A DNA stretch of 64,000 nucleotides from Mimachlamys varia. Its lineage: Eukaryota; Mollusca; Bivalvia; Pectinida; Pectinidae. The stretch spans positions 10,783,282 to 10,847,281 of the forward strand of contig OX392536.1 of assembly GCA_947623455.1 (NCBI GenBank), read 5' to 3'. The translations under genes were made by a program, and so were the position numbers. The notes beneath the pieces were generated by a model. That model did no database searches and was not told where the DNA came from. It was given only the letters and a program-made list of their open reading frames with translations. Each line of letters starts with the position of its first letter. Within the stretch, counting starts at the first letter, position 1. This document shows, piece after piece, positions 48,872 through 63,800 of this stretch.

Positions 48872-51800
48872 AGAACCAATCACGGACCATGTCAGTGTAT
48901 GGACTACAGTACCAATAGGGGACAATGTTATTGTATGGACTACAGTACATGTACCAATAGGAACCATGTCAGTGTAGGGACTACAGTACCAATAGGGACC
49001 ATGTCAGTGTAGGGACTACAGTACCAATAGGGATCATGTCAGTGTAGGGACTACAGTACCAATAGGAACCATGTCAGTGTAGGGACTATGGTACCAATAG
49101 GGACCTTGTCAGTGTAGGGACTATAGTACCAATAGGGACCATGTCAGTGTAGGGACTACAGTACAAATAGGGACCATGTCAGTGTTAGGACTATAGTACC
49201 AATCAGGGACCATGTCAGTGTAGGGACTACAGTACAAATAGGGACCATGTCAGTGTAGGGACTATAGTACCAATCAGGGACCATGTCAGTGTAGGGACAA
49301 CAATACCAATAGGGACCATGTCAGTGTAGGGACTACAGTACCAATAGGGACCATGTCAGTGTAGGGACTACAGTACCAATCAGGGACCATGTCAGTGTAG
49401 GGACTACAGTACCAATAGGGACCATGTCAGTGTAGGGACTACAGTACCAATAGTGACCATGTCAGTGTAGGGACTACAGTACCAATAGGGACCATGTCAG
49501 TGTAGGGACAACAGTACCAATCAGGGACCATGTCAGTGTAGGGACTACAGTACCAATCAGGGACCATGTCAGTGTAGGGACTACAGTACCAATAGGGACC
49601 ATGTCAGTGTAGGGACTACAGTACCAATCAGGGACCATGTCAGTGTAGGGACTACAGTACCAATAGGGACCATGTCAGTGTAGGGACTACAGTACCAATA
49701 GGGACCATGTCAGTGTAGGGACTACAGTACCAATAGGGACCATGTCAGTGTAGGGACTACAGTACCAATAGGGACCATGTCAGTGTAGGGACTACAGTAC
49801 CAATAGGGATAATGTCAGTGTAGGGACAACAGTACCAATCAGGGACCATGTCAGTGTAGGGACCATGTCAGTGTAGGGACTACAGTACCAATAGGGACCA
49901 TGTCAGTGTAGGGACTACAGTACAAATAGGGACCATGTCAGTGTAGGGACTACAGTACCAATCAGGGACCATGTCAGTGTAGGGACTACAGTACCAATAG
50001 TGACCATGTCAGTGTAGGGACTACAGTACCAATAGGGACCATGTCAGTGTAGGGACTACAGTACCAATAGGGATAATGTCAGTGTAGGGACAACAGTACC
50101 AATCAGGGACCATGTCAGTGTAGGGACTACAGTACCAATAGGGACCATGTCAGTGTAGGGACTACAGTACCAATAGGGACCATGTCAGTGTAGGGACTAC
50201 AGTACCAATCAGGGACCATGTCAGTGTAGGGACTACAGTACCAATCAGGGACCATGTCAGTTTAGGGACTACAGAACCAATAGGGACCATGTCAGTGTAG
50301 TGACTACAGTACCAATAGGGACCATGTCAGTGTAGGGACTACAGTACCAATAGGGACCATGTCAGTGTAGGGACTACAGTACCAATAGTGACCATGTCAG
50401 TGTAGGGACTACAGTACCAATAGGGACATGTCAGTGTAGGGACTACAGTACCAATAGGGACATGTCAGTGTAGGGACTACAGTACCAATAGGGACATGTT
50501 AGTGTAGTGACTACAGTACCAATAGGGACATGTCAGTGTAGGGACTACAGTACCAATAGGGACCATGTCAGTGTAGGGACTACAGTACCAATAGTGACCA
50601 TGTCAGTGTAGGGATTACAGTACCAATAGTGACCATGTCAGTGTAGGGACTAAAGTACCAATAGAGGACCATGTCAGTGTAGGTACTACAGTACCAATAG
50701 GGACCATGTCATTGTAGGGACTACAGTACCAATAGGGACCATGTCAGTGTAGAGACTACAGTACCAATAGGGGACCATGTCAGTGTAGGGACTACAGTAC
50801 CAATAGGGGACCATGTCAGTGTAGGGACTACAGTACAAATAGTGACCATGTCAGTGTAGGGACTACAGTACCAATAGTGACCATGTCAGTGTAGGGACTA
50901 CAGTACCAATAGTGACCATGTCAATGTAGGGACTACAGTACCAATCAGGGACCATGTCAGTGTAGGGACAACAATACCAATAGGGACCATGTCAGTGTAG
51001 GGACTACAGTACCAATAGTGACCATGTCAATGTAGGGACTACAGTACCAATAGGGACCATGTCAGTGTAGGGACTACAGTACCAATAGTGACCATGTCAA
51101 TGTAGGGACTACAGTACCAATAGGGACCATGTCAGTGTAGGGACTACAGTACCAATAGGGACCATGTCAGTGTATGGATTACAGTACCAATAGGGACCAT
51201 GTCAGTGTAGGGACTACAGTACCAATAGTGACCATGTCAATGTAGGGACTACAGTACCAATAGGGACCATGTCAGTGTAGGGACTACAGTACCAATAGGG
51301 ACCATGTCAGTGTAGGGACTACAGTACAAATAGGGACCATGTCAGTGTAGGGACTATAGTACCAATCAGGGACCATGTCAGTGTAGGGACAACAATACCA
51401 ATAGGGACCATGTCAGTGTAGGGACTACAGTACCAATAGGGACCATGTCAGTGTAGGGACTACAGTACCAATCAGGGACCATGTCAGTGTAGGGACTACA
51501 GTACCAATCAGGGACCATGTCAGTGTAGGGACTACAGTACCAATCAGGGACCATGTCAGTGTAGGGACTACAGTACCAATAGGGACCATGTCAGTGTAGG
51601 GACTACAGTACCAATCAGGGACCATGTCAGTGTAGGGACTACAGTACCAATAGGGACCATGTCAGTGTAGGGACTACAGTACCAATAGGGACCATGTCAG
51701 TGTAGGGACTACAGTACCAATAGGGACCATGTCAGTGTAGGGACTACAGTACCAATAGGGACCATGTCAGTGTAGGGACTACAGTACCAATAGGGATAAT

Positions 51801-54800
51801 GTCAGTGTAGGGACAACAGTACCAATCAGGGACCATGTCAGTGTAGGGACCATGTCAGTGTAGGGACTACAGTACCAATAGGGACCATGTCAGTGTAGGG
51901 ACTACAGTACAAATAGGGACCATGTCAGTGTAGGGACTACAGTACCAATCAGGGACCATGTCAGTGTAGGGACTACAGTACCAATAGTGACCATGTCAGT
52001 GTAGGGACTACAGTACCAATAGGGACCATGTCAGTGTAGGGACTACAGTACCAATAGGGATAATGTCAGTGTAGGGACAACAGTACCAATCAGGGACCAT
52101 GTCAGTGTAGGGACTACAGTACCAATCAGGGACCATGTCAGTGTAGGGACTACAGTACCAATAGGGACCATGTCAGTGTAGGGACTACAGTACCAATAGG
52201 GACCATGTCAGTGTAGGGACTACAGTACCAATCAGGGACCATGTCAGTGTAGGGACTACAGTACCAATCAGGGACCATGTCAGTTTAGGGACTACAGAAC
52301 CAATAGGGACCATGTCAGTGTAGTGACTACAGTACCAATAGGGACCATGTCAGTGTAGGGACTACAGTACCAATAGGGACCATGTCAGTGTAGGGACTAC
52401 AGTACCAATAGTGACCATGTCAGTGTAGGGACTACAGTACCAATAGGGACATGTCAGTGTAGGGACTACAGTACCAATAGGGACATGTCAGTGTAGGGAC
52501 TACAGTACCAATAGGGACATGTTAGTGTAGTGACTACAGTACCAATAGGGACATGTCAGTGTAGGGACTACAGTACCAATAGGGACCATGTCAGTGTAGG
52601 GACTACAGTACCAATAGTGACCATGTCAGTGTAGGGATTACAGTACCAATAGGGACCATGTCAGTGTAGGGACTACAGTAACAATAGGGACCATGTCAGT
52701 GTAGGGACTACAGTACCAATAGGGACCATGTCATTGTAGGGACTACAGTACCAATAGGGACCATGTCAGTGTAGAGACTACAGTACCAATAGGGGACCAT
52801 GTCAGTGTAGGGACTACAGTACCAATAGGGGACCATGTCAGTGTAGGGACTACAGTACAAATAGTGACCATGTCAGTGTAGGGACTACAGTACCAATAGT
52901 GACCATGTCAGTGTAGCGACTACAGTACCAATAGGGACCATGTCAGTGTAGGGACTACAGTACCAATATGACCATGTCAGTGTAGGGACTACAGTACCAA
53001 TATGACCATGTCAGTGTAGGGATTACAGTACCAATAGGGACCATGTCAGTGTAGGGACTTCAGTACCAATAGGGACCATGTCAGTGTAGGGACTACAGTA
53101 CCAATAGGGACCATGTCAGTGTAGGGATTACAGTACCAATAGGGACCATGTCAGTGTATGGACTACAGTACCAATAGGGACCATGTCAGTGTAGGGATTA
53201 CAGTACCAATAGGGACCATGTCTGTGTATGGACTACAGTACCAATAGTGACCATGTCAGTGTAGGGACTACAGTACCAATAGGGACCATGTCTGTGTATG
53301 GACTACAGTACCAATAGGGACCATGTCAGTGTATGGACTACAGTACCAATAGTGACCATGTCAGTGTAGGGACTACAGTACCAATAGGGACCATGTCTGT
53401 GTATGGACTACAGTACCAATAGTGACTATGTCTGTGTATGGACTACAGTACCAATAGTGACCATGTCAGTGTAGGGATTACAGTACCAATAGGGACCATG
53501 TCTGTGTATGGACTACAGTACCAATAGGGACCATGTCTGTGTATGGACTACAGTACCAATAGTGACCATGTCAGTGTAGGGACTACAGTGCCAATAGGGA
53601 CCATGTCTGTGTATGGACTACAGTACCAATAGGGACCATGTCTGTGTATGGACTACAGTACCAATAGTGACCATGTCAGTGTAGGGACTACAGTACCAAT
53701 AGGGACCATGTCTGTGTATGGACTACAGTACCAATAGTGACCATGTCAGTGTAGGGACTACAGTACCAATAGGGACCATGTCTGTGTATGGACTACAGTA
53801 CCAATAGGGACCATGTCAGTGTATGGACTACAGTACCAATAGTGACCATGTCAGTGTAGGGACTACAGTACCAATAGGGACCATGTCTGTGTATGGACTA
53901 CAGTACCAATAGTGACCATGTCTGTGTATGGACTACAGTACCAATAGTGACCATGTCAGTGTAGGGACTACAGTACCAATAGTGACCATGTCAGTGTAGG
54001 GACTACAGTACCAATAGGGACCATGTCAGTGTAGGGACTACAGTACCAATAGTGACCATGTCAGTGTAGGGACTACAGTACCAATAGGGACCATGTCAGT
54101 GTAGGGATTACAGTACCAATAGGGACCATGTCAGTGTAGGGACTACAGTACCAATAGGGACCATGTCTGTGTAGGGACTACAGTACCAATAGGGACCATG
54201 TCAGTGTATGGACTACAGTACCAATAGGGGACCATGTCAGTGTAAGGACTACAGTACCAATAGGGACCATGTCAGTGTAAGGACTATAGTACCAATAGGG
54301 ACCATGTCAGTGTAGGGACTACAGTACCAATAGCGACAATGTCAGTGTAGGGATTACAGTACCAATAGAGACCATGTCTGTGTAGGGACTACAGTACCAA
54401 TAGGGGACCATGTCAGTGTAGGGACTACAGTACCAATAGGGACCATGTCAGTGTAGGGACTACAGTACCAATAGTGACCATGTCTGTGTATGGACTACAG
54501 TACCAATAGGGACCATGTCATTGTATTGACTACAGTACCAATAGGGGACCATGTCAGTGTAAGGACTACAGTACCAATAGGGACCATGTCAGTGTAAGGA
54601 CTACAGTACCAATAGGGACCATGTCAGTGTAGGGATTACAGTACCAATAGAGACCATGTCTGTGTAGGGACTACAGTACCAATAGGGGACCATGTCAGTG
54701 TAGGGACTACAGTACCAATAGGGACCATGTCAGTGTAGGGACTACAGTACCAATAGTGACCATGTCTGTGTATGGACTACAGTACCAATAGGGACCATGT

Positions 54801-57800
54801 CTGTGTATGGACTACAGTACCAATAGGGACCATGTCAGTGTATGGACTACAGTACCAATAGGGACCATGTCTGTGTATGGACTACAGTACCAATAGGGAC
54901 CATGTCTGTGTATGGACTACAGTACCAATAGGGACATGTCAGTGTAGGGACTACAGTACCAATAGTGACCATGTCAGTGTATGGACTACAGTACCAATAG
55001 GGACCATGTCTGTGTATGGACTACAGTACCAATAGGGACCATGTCTGTGTATGGACTACAGTACCAATAGGGACATGTCAGTGTAGGGACTACAGTACCA
55101 ATAGAGACCATGTCAGTGTAGGGATTACAGTACCAATAGGGACCATGTCAGTGTAGGGACTACAGTACCAATAGGGACCATGTCAGTGTAGGGACTACAG
55201 TACCAATAGAGACCATGTCAGTGTAGGGATTACAGTACCAATAGGGACCATGTCAGTGTAGGGATTACAGTACCAATAGTGACCATGTCAGTGTAGGGAC
55301 TACAGTACCAATAGTGACCATGTCAGTGTAGGGACTACAGTAGCAATAGTGACCATGTCAGTGTAGGGACTACAGTACCAATAGTGACCATGTCAGTGTA
55401 GGGATTACAGTACCAATAGTGACCATGTCAATGTAGGGACTAAAGTACCAATAGTGACCATGTCAGTGTAGGGATTACAGTACCAATAGGGATCATGTCA
55501 GTGTAGGGACTACAGTACCAATAGTGACCATGTCAGTGTAGGGACTACAGTACCAATAGTGACCATGTCTGTGTAGGGATTACAGTACCAATAGTGACCA
55601 TGTCAGTGTAGGGACTACAGTACCAATAGTGACCATGTCAGTGTAGGGATTACAGTACCAATAGGGACCATGTCAGTGTAGGGATTACAGTACCAATAGT
55701 GACCATGTCAGTGTAGGGACTACAGTACCAATAGTGACCATGTCAGTGTAGGGATTACAGTACCAATAGTGACCATGTCAGTGTAGGGATTACAGTACCA
55801 ATAGTGACCATGTCAGTGTAGGGACTACAGTAGCAATAGTGACCATGTCAGTGTAGGGATTACAGTACCAATAGGGACCATGTCAGTGTAGGGATTACAG
55901 TACCAATAGTGACCATGTCAGTGTAGGGACTACAGTACCAATAGTGACCATGTCAGTGTAGGGACTGCAGTACCAATAGGGACCATGTCAGTGTAGGGAT
56001 TACAGTACCAATCAGGGACCATGTCAGTGTAGGGACTACAGTACCAATAGTGACCATGTCTGTGTATGGACTACAGTACCAATCAGGGACCATGTCAGTG
56101 TAGGGATTACAGTACCAATAGGGACCATGTCAGTGTAGGGACTACAGTACCAATCAGGGACCATGTCAGTTTAGGGACTACAGTACCAATCAGGGACCAT
56201 GTCAGTGTAGGGATTACAGTACCAATAGTGACCATGTCAGTGTAGGGACTACAGTACCAATAGGGACCATGTCAGTGTAGGGATTACAGTACCAATAGGG
56301 ACCATGTCAGTGTAGGGACTACAGTACCAATAGTGACCATGTCAGTGTAGGGACTACAGTACCAATAGTGACCATGTCAGTGTAGGGACTACAGTACCAA
56401 TCAGGGACCATGTCAGTGTAGGGACTACAGTACCAATAGTGACCATGTCAGTGTAGGGACTACAGTACCAATAGTGACCTTGTCAGTGTAGGGACTACAG
56501 TACCAATAGTGACCATGTCAGTGTAGGGACTACAGTACCAATAGTGACCATGTCAGTGTAGGGACTACAGTACCAATAGTGACCATGTCAGTGTAGGGAC
56601 TACAGTACCAATAGTGACCATGTCAGTGTAGGGACTACAGTACCAATAGGGACCATGTCAGTGTAGGGACTACAGTACCAATAGTGACCATGTCAGTGTA
56701 GGGACTACAGTACCAATAGGGACCATGTCAGTGTAGGGATTACAGTACCAATAGGGACCATGTCAGTGTAGGGATTACAGTACCAATAGTGACCATGTCA
56801 GTGTAGGGACTACAGTACCAATCAGGGACCATGTCAGTGTAGGGACTACAGTACCAATCAGGGACCATGTCAGTGTAGGGACTACAGTACCAATAGTGAC
56901 CATGTCAGTGTAGGGATTACAGTACCAATCAGGGACCATGTCAGTGTAGGGACTACAGTACCAATAGTGACCATGTCATTGTAGGGACTACAGTACCACT
57001 AGGGACCATGTCAGTGTAGAGACTACAGTACCAATAGGGACCATGTCAGTGTAGAGACTACAGTACCAATAGGGACATGTCAGTGTAGGGACTACAGTAC
57101 CAATAGTGACCATGTCAGTGTAGGGACTACAGTACCAATAGGGACATGTCAGTGTAGGGACTACAGTACCAATAGTGACCATGTCAGTGTAGGGACTACA
57201 GTACCAATAGTGACCATGTCAGTGTAGGGACTACAGTACCAATAGGGACCATGTCATTGTAGGGACTACAGTACCACTAGGGACCATGTCAGTGTAGGGA
57301 CTACAGTACCAATAGTGACCATGTCAGTGTAGGGACTACAGTACCAATAGGGACCATGTCAGTGTAGGGACTACAGTACCAATAGGGACCATGTCAGTGT
57401 AGGGACTACAGTACCAATAGGGACATGTCAGTGTAGGGACTACAGTACCAATAGTGACCATGTCTGTGTATGGACTACAGTACCAATAGGGGACCATGTC
57501 AGTGTAGGGATTACAGTACCAATAGTGACCATGTCAATGTAGGGACTACAGTACCAATAGGGACCATGTCAGTGTATGGACTACAGTACCAATAGTGACC
57601 ATGTCAGTGTAGGGATTACAGTACCAATAGGGACCATGTCAGTGTAGGGACTACAGTACCAATAGAGACCATGTCAGTGTAGGGATTACAGTACCAATAG
57701 GGACCATGTCAGTGTAGGGACTACAGTACCAATAGGGACCATGTCAGTGTAGGGACTACAGTACCAATAGAGACCATGTCAGTGTAGGGACTACAGTACC

Positions 57801-60800
57801 AATAGAGACCATGTCAGTGTAGGGATTACAGTACCAATAGGGACCATGTCAGTGTAGGGACTACAGTACCAATAGGGGACCATGTCAGTGTAGGGATTAC
57901 AGTACCAATAGGGACCATGTCAGTGTAGGGACTACAGTACCAATAGGGACCATGTCAGTGTAGGGATTACAGTACCAATAGGGACCATGTCAGTGTAGGG
58001 ATTACAGTACCATTAGGGACCATGTCAGTGTAGGGACTACAGTACCAATAGGGACCATGTCAGTGTAGGGACTACAGTACCAATAGGGACCATGTCAGTG
58101 TAGGGACTACAGTACCAATAGGGACCATGTCAGTGTAGGGACTACAGTACCAATAGTGACCATGTCAGTGTAGGGATTACAGTACCAATAGGGACCATGT
58201 CAGTGTAGGGACTACAGTACCAATAGGGACCATGTCAGTGTAGGGACTACAGTACCAATAGGGACCATGTCAGTGTAGGGATTACAGTACCATTAGGGAC
58301 CATGTCAGTGTAGGGATTACAGTACCAATAGGGACCATGTCAGTGTAGGGACTACAGTACCAATAGGGACCATGTCAGTGTAGGGACTACAGTACCAATA
58401 GGGACCATGTCAGTGTAGGGACTACAGTACCATTAGGGACCATGTCAGTGTAGGGACTACAGTACCAATAGGGACCATGTCAGTGTAGGGACTACAGTAC
58501 CAATAGGGACCATGTCAGTGTAGGGACTACAGTACCAATAGGGACATGTCAGTGTAGGGACTACAGTACCAATAGTGACCATGTCTGTGTATGGACTACA
58601 GTACCAATAGGGGACCATGTCAGTGTAGGGATTACAGTACCAATAGGGACCATGTCAGTGTATGGACTACAGTACCAATAGGGACCATGTCAGTGTAGGG
58701 ATTACAGTACCAATAGGGACCATGTCAGTGTAGGGACTACAGTACCAATAGAGACCATGTCAGTGTAGGGATTACAGTACCAATAGGGACCATGTCAGTG
58801 TAGGGACTACAGTACCAATAGGGACCATGTCAGTGTAGGGACTACAGTACCAATAGAGACCATGTCAGTGTAGGGACTACAGTACCAATAGAGACCATGT
58901 CAGTGTAGGGATTACAGTACCAATAGGGACCATGTCAGTGTAGGGACTACAGTACCAATAGGGGACCATGTCAGTGTAGGGATTACAGTACCAATAGGGA
59001 CCATGTCAGTGTAGGGACTACAGTACCAATAGGGACCATGTCAGTGTAGGGATTACAGTACCAATAGGGACCATGTCAGTGTAGGGATTACAGTACCATT
59101 AGGGACCATGTCAGTGTAGGGACTACAGTACCAATAGGGACCATGTCAGTGTAGGGACTACAGTACCAATAGGGACCATGTCAGTGTAGTGACTACAGTA
59201 CCAATAGGGACCATGTCAGTGTAGTGACTACAGTACCAATAGTGACCATGTCAGTGTAAGGACTACAGTACCAATAGGGACCATGTCAGTGTAGGGACTA
59301 CAGTACCAATAGTGACCATGTCAGTGTAGGGACTACAGTACCAATGGGGACCATGTCAGTGTAGGGACTACAGTACCAATAGGGACCATGTCAGTGTAGG
59401 GACTACAGTACCAATAGTGACCATGTCAGTGTAGGGATTACAGTACCAATAGGAACCATGTCAGTGTAGGGACTACAGTACCAATAGTGACCATGTCAGT
59501 GTAGGGATTACAGTACCAATAGGAACCATGTCAGTGTAGGGACTACAGTACCAATAGTGACCATGTCAGTGTAAGGACTACAGTACCAATAGTGACCATG
59601 TCAGTGTAGGGACTACAGTACCAATAGAGACCATGTCAGTGTAGGGACTACAGTACCAATAGTGACCATGTCAGTGTAGGGATTACAGTACCAATAGGAA
59701 CCATGTCAGTGTAGGGACTACAGTACCAATAGTGACCATGTCAGTGTAAGGACTACAGTACCAATAGGGACCATGTCAGTGTAGGGACTACAGTACCAAT
59801 AGTGACCATGTCAGTGTAGTGACTACAGTACCAATAGTGACCATGTCAGTGTAGTGACTACAGTACCAATAGGGACCATGTCAGTGTAGGGACTACAGTA
59901 CCAATAGTGACCATGTCAGTGTAGAGACTACAGTACCAATAGGGACCATGTCAGTGTAGGGACTACAGTACCAATAGGGACCATGTCAGTGTATGGACTA
60001 CAGTACCAATAGTGACCATGTCAGTGTAGAGACTACAGTACCAATAGGGACCATGTCAGTGTAGGGACTACAGTACCAATAGGGACCATGTCAGTGTATG
60101 GACTACAGTACCAATAGTGACCATGTCAGTGTAGGGACTACAGTACCAATAGTGACCATGTCAGTGTAGGGACTACAGTACCAATATGGACCATGTCAGT
60201 GTAGGGACTACAGTACCAATAGGGACCATGTCAGTGTATGGACTACAGTACCAATAGGGACCATGTCAGTGTAGGGACTACAGTACCAATAGGGACCATG
60301 TCAGTGTAGGGACTACAGTACCAATAGTGACCATGTCAGTGTAGGGACTACAGTACCAATAGGGACCATGTCAGTGTAAGGACTACAGTACCAATAGGGA
60401 CCATGTCAGTGTAGGGACTACAGTACCAATAGTGACCATGTCAGTGTAAGGACTACAGTACCAATAGGGACCATGTCAGTGTAGTGACTACAGTACCAAT
60501 AGTGACCATGTCAGTGTAGGGACTACAGTACCAATAGGGACCATGTCAGTGTAAGGACTACAGTACCAATAGGGACCATGTCAGTGTAGTGACTACAGTA
60601 CCAATAGTGACCATGTCAGTGTAGGGACTACAGTACCAATAGGGACCAAGTCAGTGTAAGGACTACAGTACCAATAGGGACCATGTCAGTGTAGGGACTA
60701 CAGTACCAATAGGGACCATGTCAGTGTAAGGACTACAGTACCAATAGGGACCATGTCAGTGTAAGGACTACAGTACCAATAGGGACCATGTCAGTGTAGG

Positions 60801-63800
60801 GACTACAGTACCAATAGGGGACCATGTCAGTGTAGGGACTACAGTACCAATAGGGACCATGTCAGTGTAGGGACTACAGTACCAATAGGGACCATGTCAG
60901 TGTAGGGACTACAGTACCAATAGGGACCATGTCAGTGTAGGGACTACAGAACCAATAGTGACCATGTCAGTGTAGGGACTACAGTACCAATAGGGGACCA
61001 TGTCAGTGTAGGGACTACAGTACTAATAGGGGACCATGTCAGTGTAGGGACTACAGTACCAATCAGGGACCATGTCAGGATAGGGACTACAGTACCAATA
61101 GGGACAATGTCAGTGTAGGGACTACAGTACCAATAGGGACCATGTCAGTGTAGGGACTACAGTACCAATCAGGGACCATGTCAGGATAGGGACTACAGTA
61201 CCAATAGAGACCATGTCAGTGTAGGGACTACAGTACCAATAGGGACCATGTCAGTGTAGGGACTACAGTACCAATAGGGACCATGTCAGTGTAGGGACTA
61301 CAGTACTAATAGGGACCATGTCAGTGTAGGGACTACAGTACCAATAGTGACCATGCCAGTGTAGGGACTACAGTACCAATAGTGACCATGTCAGTGTAGG
61401 GACTACAGTACCAATAGTGACCATGTCAGTGTAGGGACTACAGTACCAATAGTGATCATGTCAGTGTAGGGATTACAGTACCAATAGTGACCATGTCAGT
61501 GTAGGGACTACAGTACCAATAGGGACCATGTCAGTGTAGGGACTACAGTACCAATAGTGACCATGTCAGTGTAGGGATTACAGTACCAATCAGGGACCAT
61601 GTCAGTGTAGGGATTACAGTACCATTAGGGACCATGTCAGTGTAGGGACTACAGTACCATTAGGGACCATGTCAGTGTAGGGACTACAGTACCAATCAGG
61701 GACCATGTCAGTGTAGGGATTACAGTACCATTAGGGACCATGTCAGTGTAGGGATTACAGTACCAATCAGGGACCATGTCAGTGTAGGGACTACAGTACC
61801 ATTAGGGACCATGTCAGTGTAGGGATTACAGTACCATTAGGGACCATGTCAGTATAGGGACTACAGTACCATTAGGGACCATGTCAGTGTAGGGATTACA
61901 GTACCAATCAGGGACCATGTCAGTGTAGGGACTACAGTACCATTAGGAATCATGTCAGTGTAGGGATTACAGTACCAATAGGGACCATGTCAGTGTAGGG
62001 ACTACAGTACCAATAGTGACCATGTCAGTGTAGGGACTACAGTACCAATAGGGACCATGTCAGTGTAGTGACTACAGTACCAATAGGGACCATGTCAGTG
62101 TAGTGACTACAGTAGCAATAGTGACCATGTCAGTGTAGGGACTACAGTACCAATAGTGACCATGTCAGTGTAGGGACTACAGTACCAATCAGGGACCGTG
62201 TCAGTGTAGGGATTACAGTACCATTAGGGACCATGTCAGTGTAGGGATTACAGTACCAATCAGGGACCATGTCAGTGTAGGGACTACAGTACCATTAGGG
62301 ACCATGTCAGTGTAGGGATTACAGTACCATTAGGGACCATGTCAGTGTAGGGACTACAGTACCATTAGGGACCATGTCAGTGTAGGGATTACAGTACCAA
62401 TCAGGGACCATGTCAGTGTAGGGACTACAGTACCATTAGGGACCATGTCAGTGTAGGGATTACAGTACCAATAGGGACCATGTCAGTGTAGGGATTACAG
62501 TACCAATAGGGACCATGTCAGTGTAGGGACTACAGTACCAATAGGGACCATGTCTGTGTATGGACTACAGTACCAATAGGGACCATGTCAGTGTAGGGAT
62601 TACAGTACCAATAGGGACCATGTCAGTGTAGGGACTACAGTACCAATAGGGACCATGTCTGTGTATGGACTACAGTACCAATAGTGACCATGTCAGTGTA
62701 AGGACTACAGTACCAATAGGGACCATGTCAGTGTATGGACTACAGTACCAATAGTGACCATGTCAGTGTAAGGACTACAGTACCAATAGGGACCATGTCA
62801 GTGTAGGGACTACAGTACCAATAGGGACCATGTCAGTGTAAGGACTACAGTACCAATAGGGACCATGTCAGTGTAGGGACTACAGTACCAATAGTGACCA
62901 TGTCAATGTAGGGACTACAGTACCAATAGGAACCATGTCAGTGTAGGGACTACAGTACCAATAGGGACCATGTCAATGTAGGGACTACAGTACCAATATG
63001 ACCATGTCAATGTAGGGACTACAGTACCAATAGTGACCATGTCAGTGTAGGGACTACAGTACCAATAGTGACCATGTCAGTGTAGGGACTACAGTACCAA
63101 TAGGGACCATGTCAGTGTATGGATTACAGTACCAATAGGGACCATGTCAGTGTAGGGACTACAGTACCAATAGGGACCATGTCAGTGTAGAGACTACAGT
63201 ACCAATAGTGACCATGTCAATGTAGAGACTACAGTACCAATAGTGACCATGTCAGTGTAGGGACTACAGTACCAATATGACCATGTCAGTGTATGGATTA
63301 CAGTACCAATAGGGACCATGTCTGTGTATGGACTACAGTACCAATAGGGACCATGTCAGTGTAGAGACTACAGTACCAATAGGGACCATGTCAGTGTAGG
63401 GACTACAGTACCAATAGGGACCATGTCAGTGTAGGGACTACAGTACAAATAGTGACCATGTCAGTGTAGAGACTACAGTACCAATAGGGACCATGTCAGT
63501 GTAGAGACTACAGTACCAATAGTGACCATGTCAGTGTAGGGACTACAGTACCAATAGGGACCATGTCAGTGTAGGGACTACAGTACAAATAGTGACCATG
63601 TCAGTGTAGGGACTACAGTACCAATCGGGGACCATGTCAGTGTATGGATTACAGTACCAATAGGGACCATGTCAGTGTAGGGATTACAGTACCAATAGGG
63701 ACCATGTCAGTGTAGGGACTACAGTAACAATAGGGACCATGTCAGTGTATGGATTACAGTACCAATAGGGGACCATGTCAGTGTAGGGACTACAGTACCA

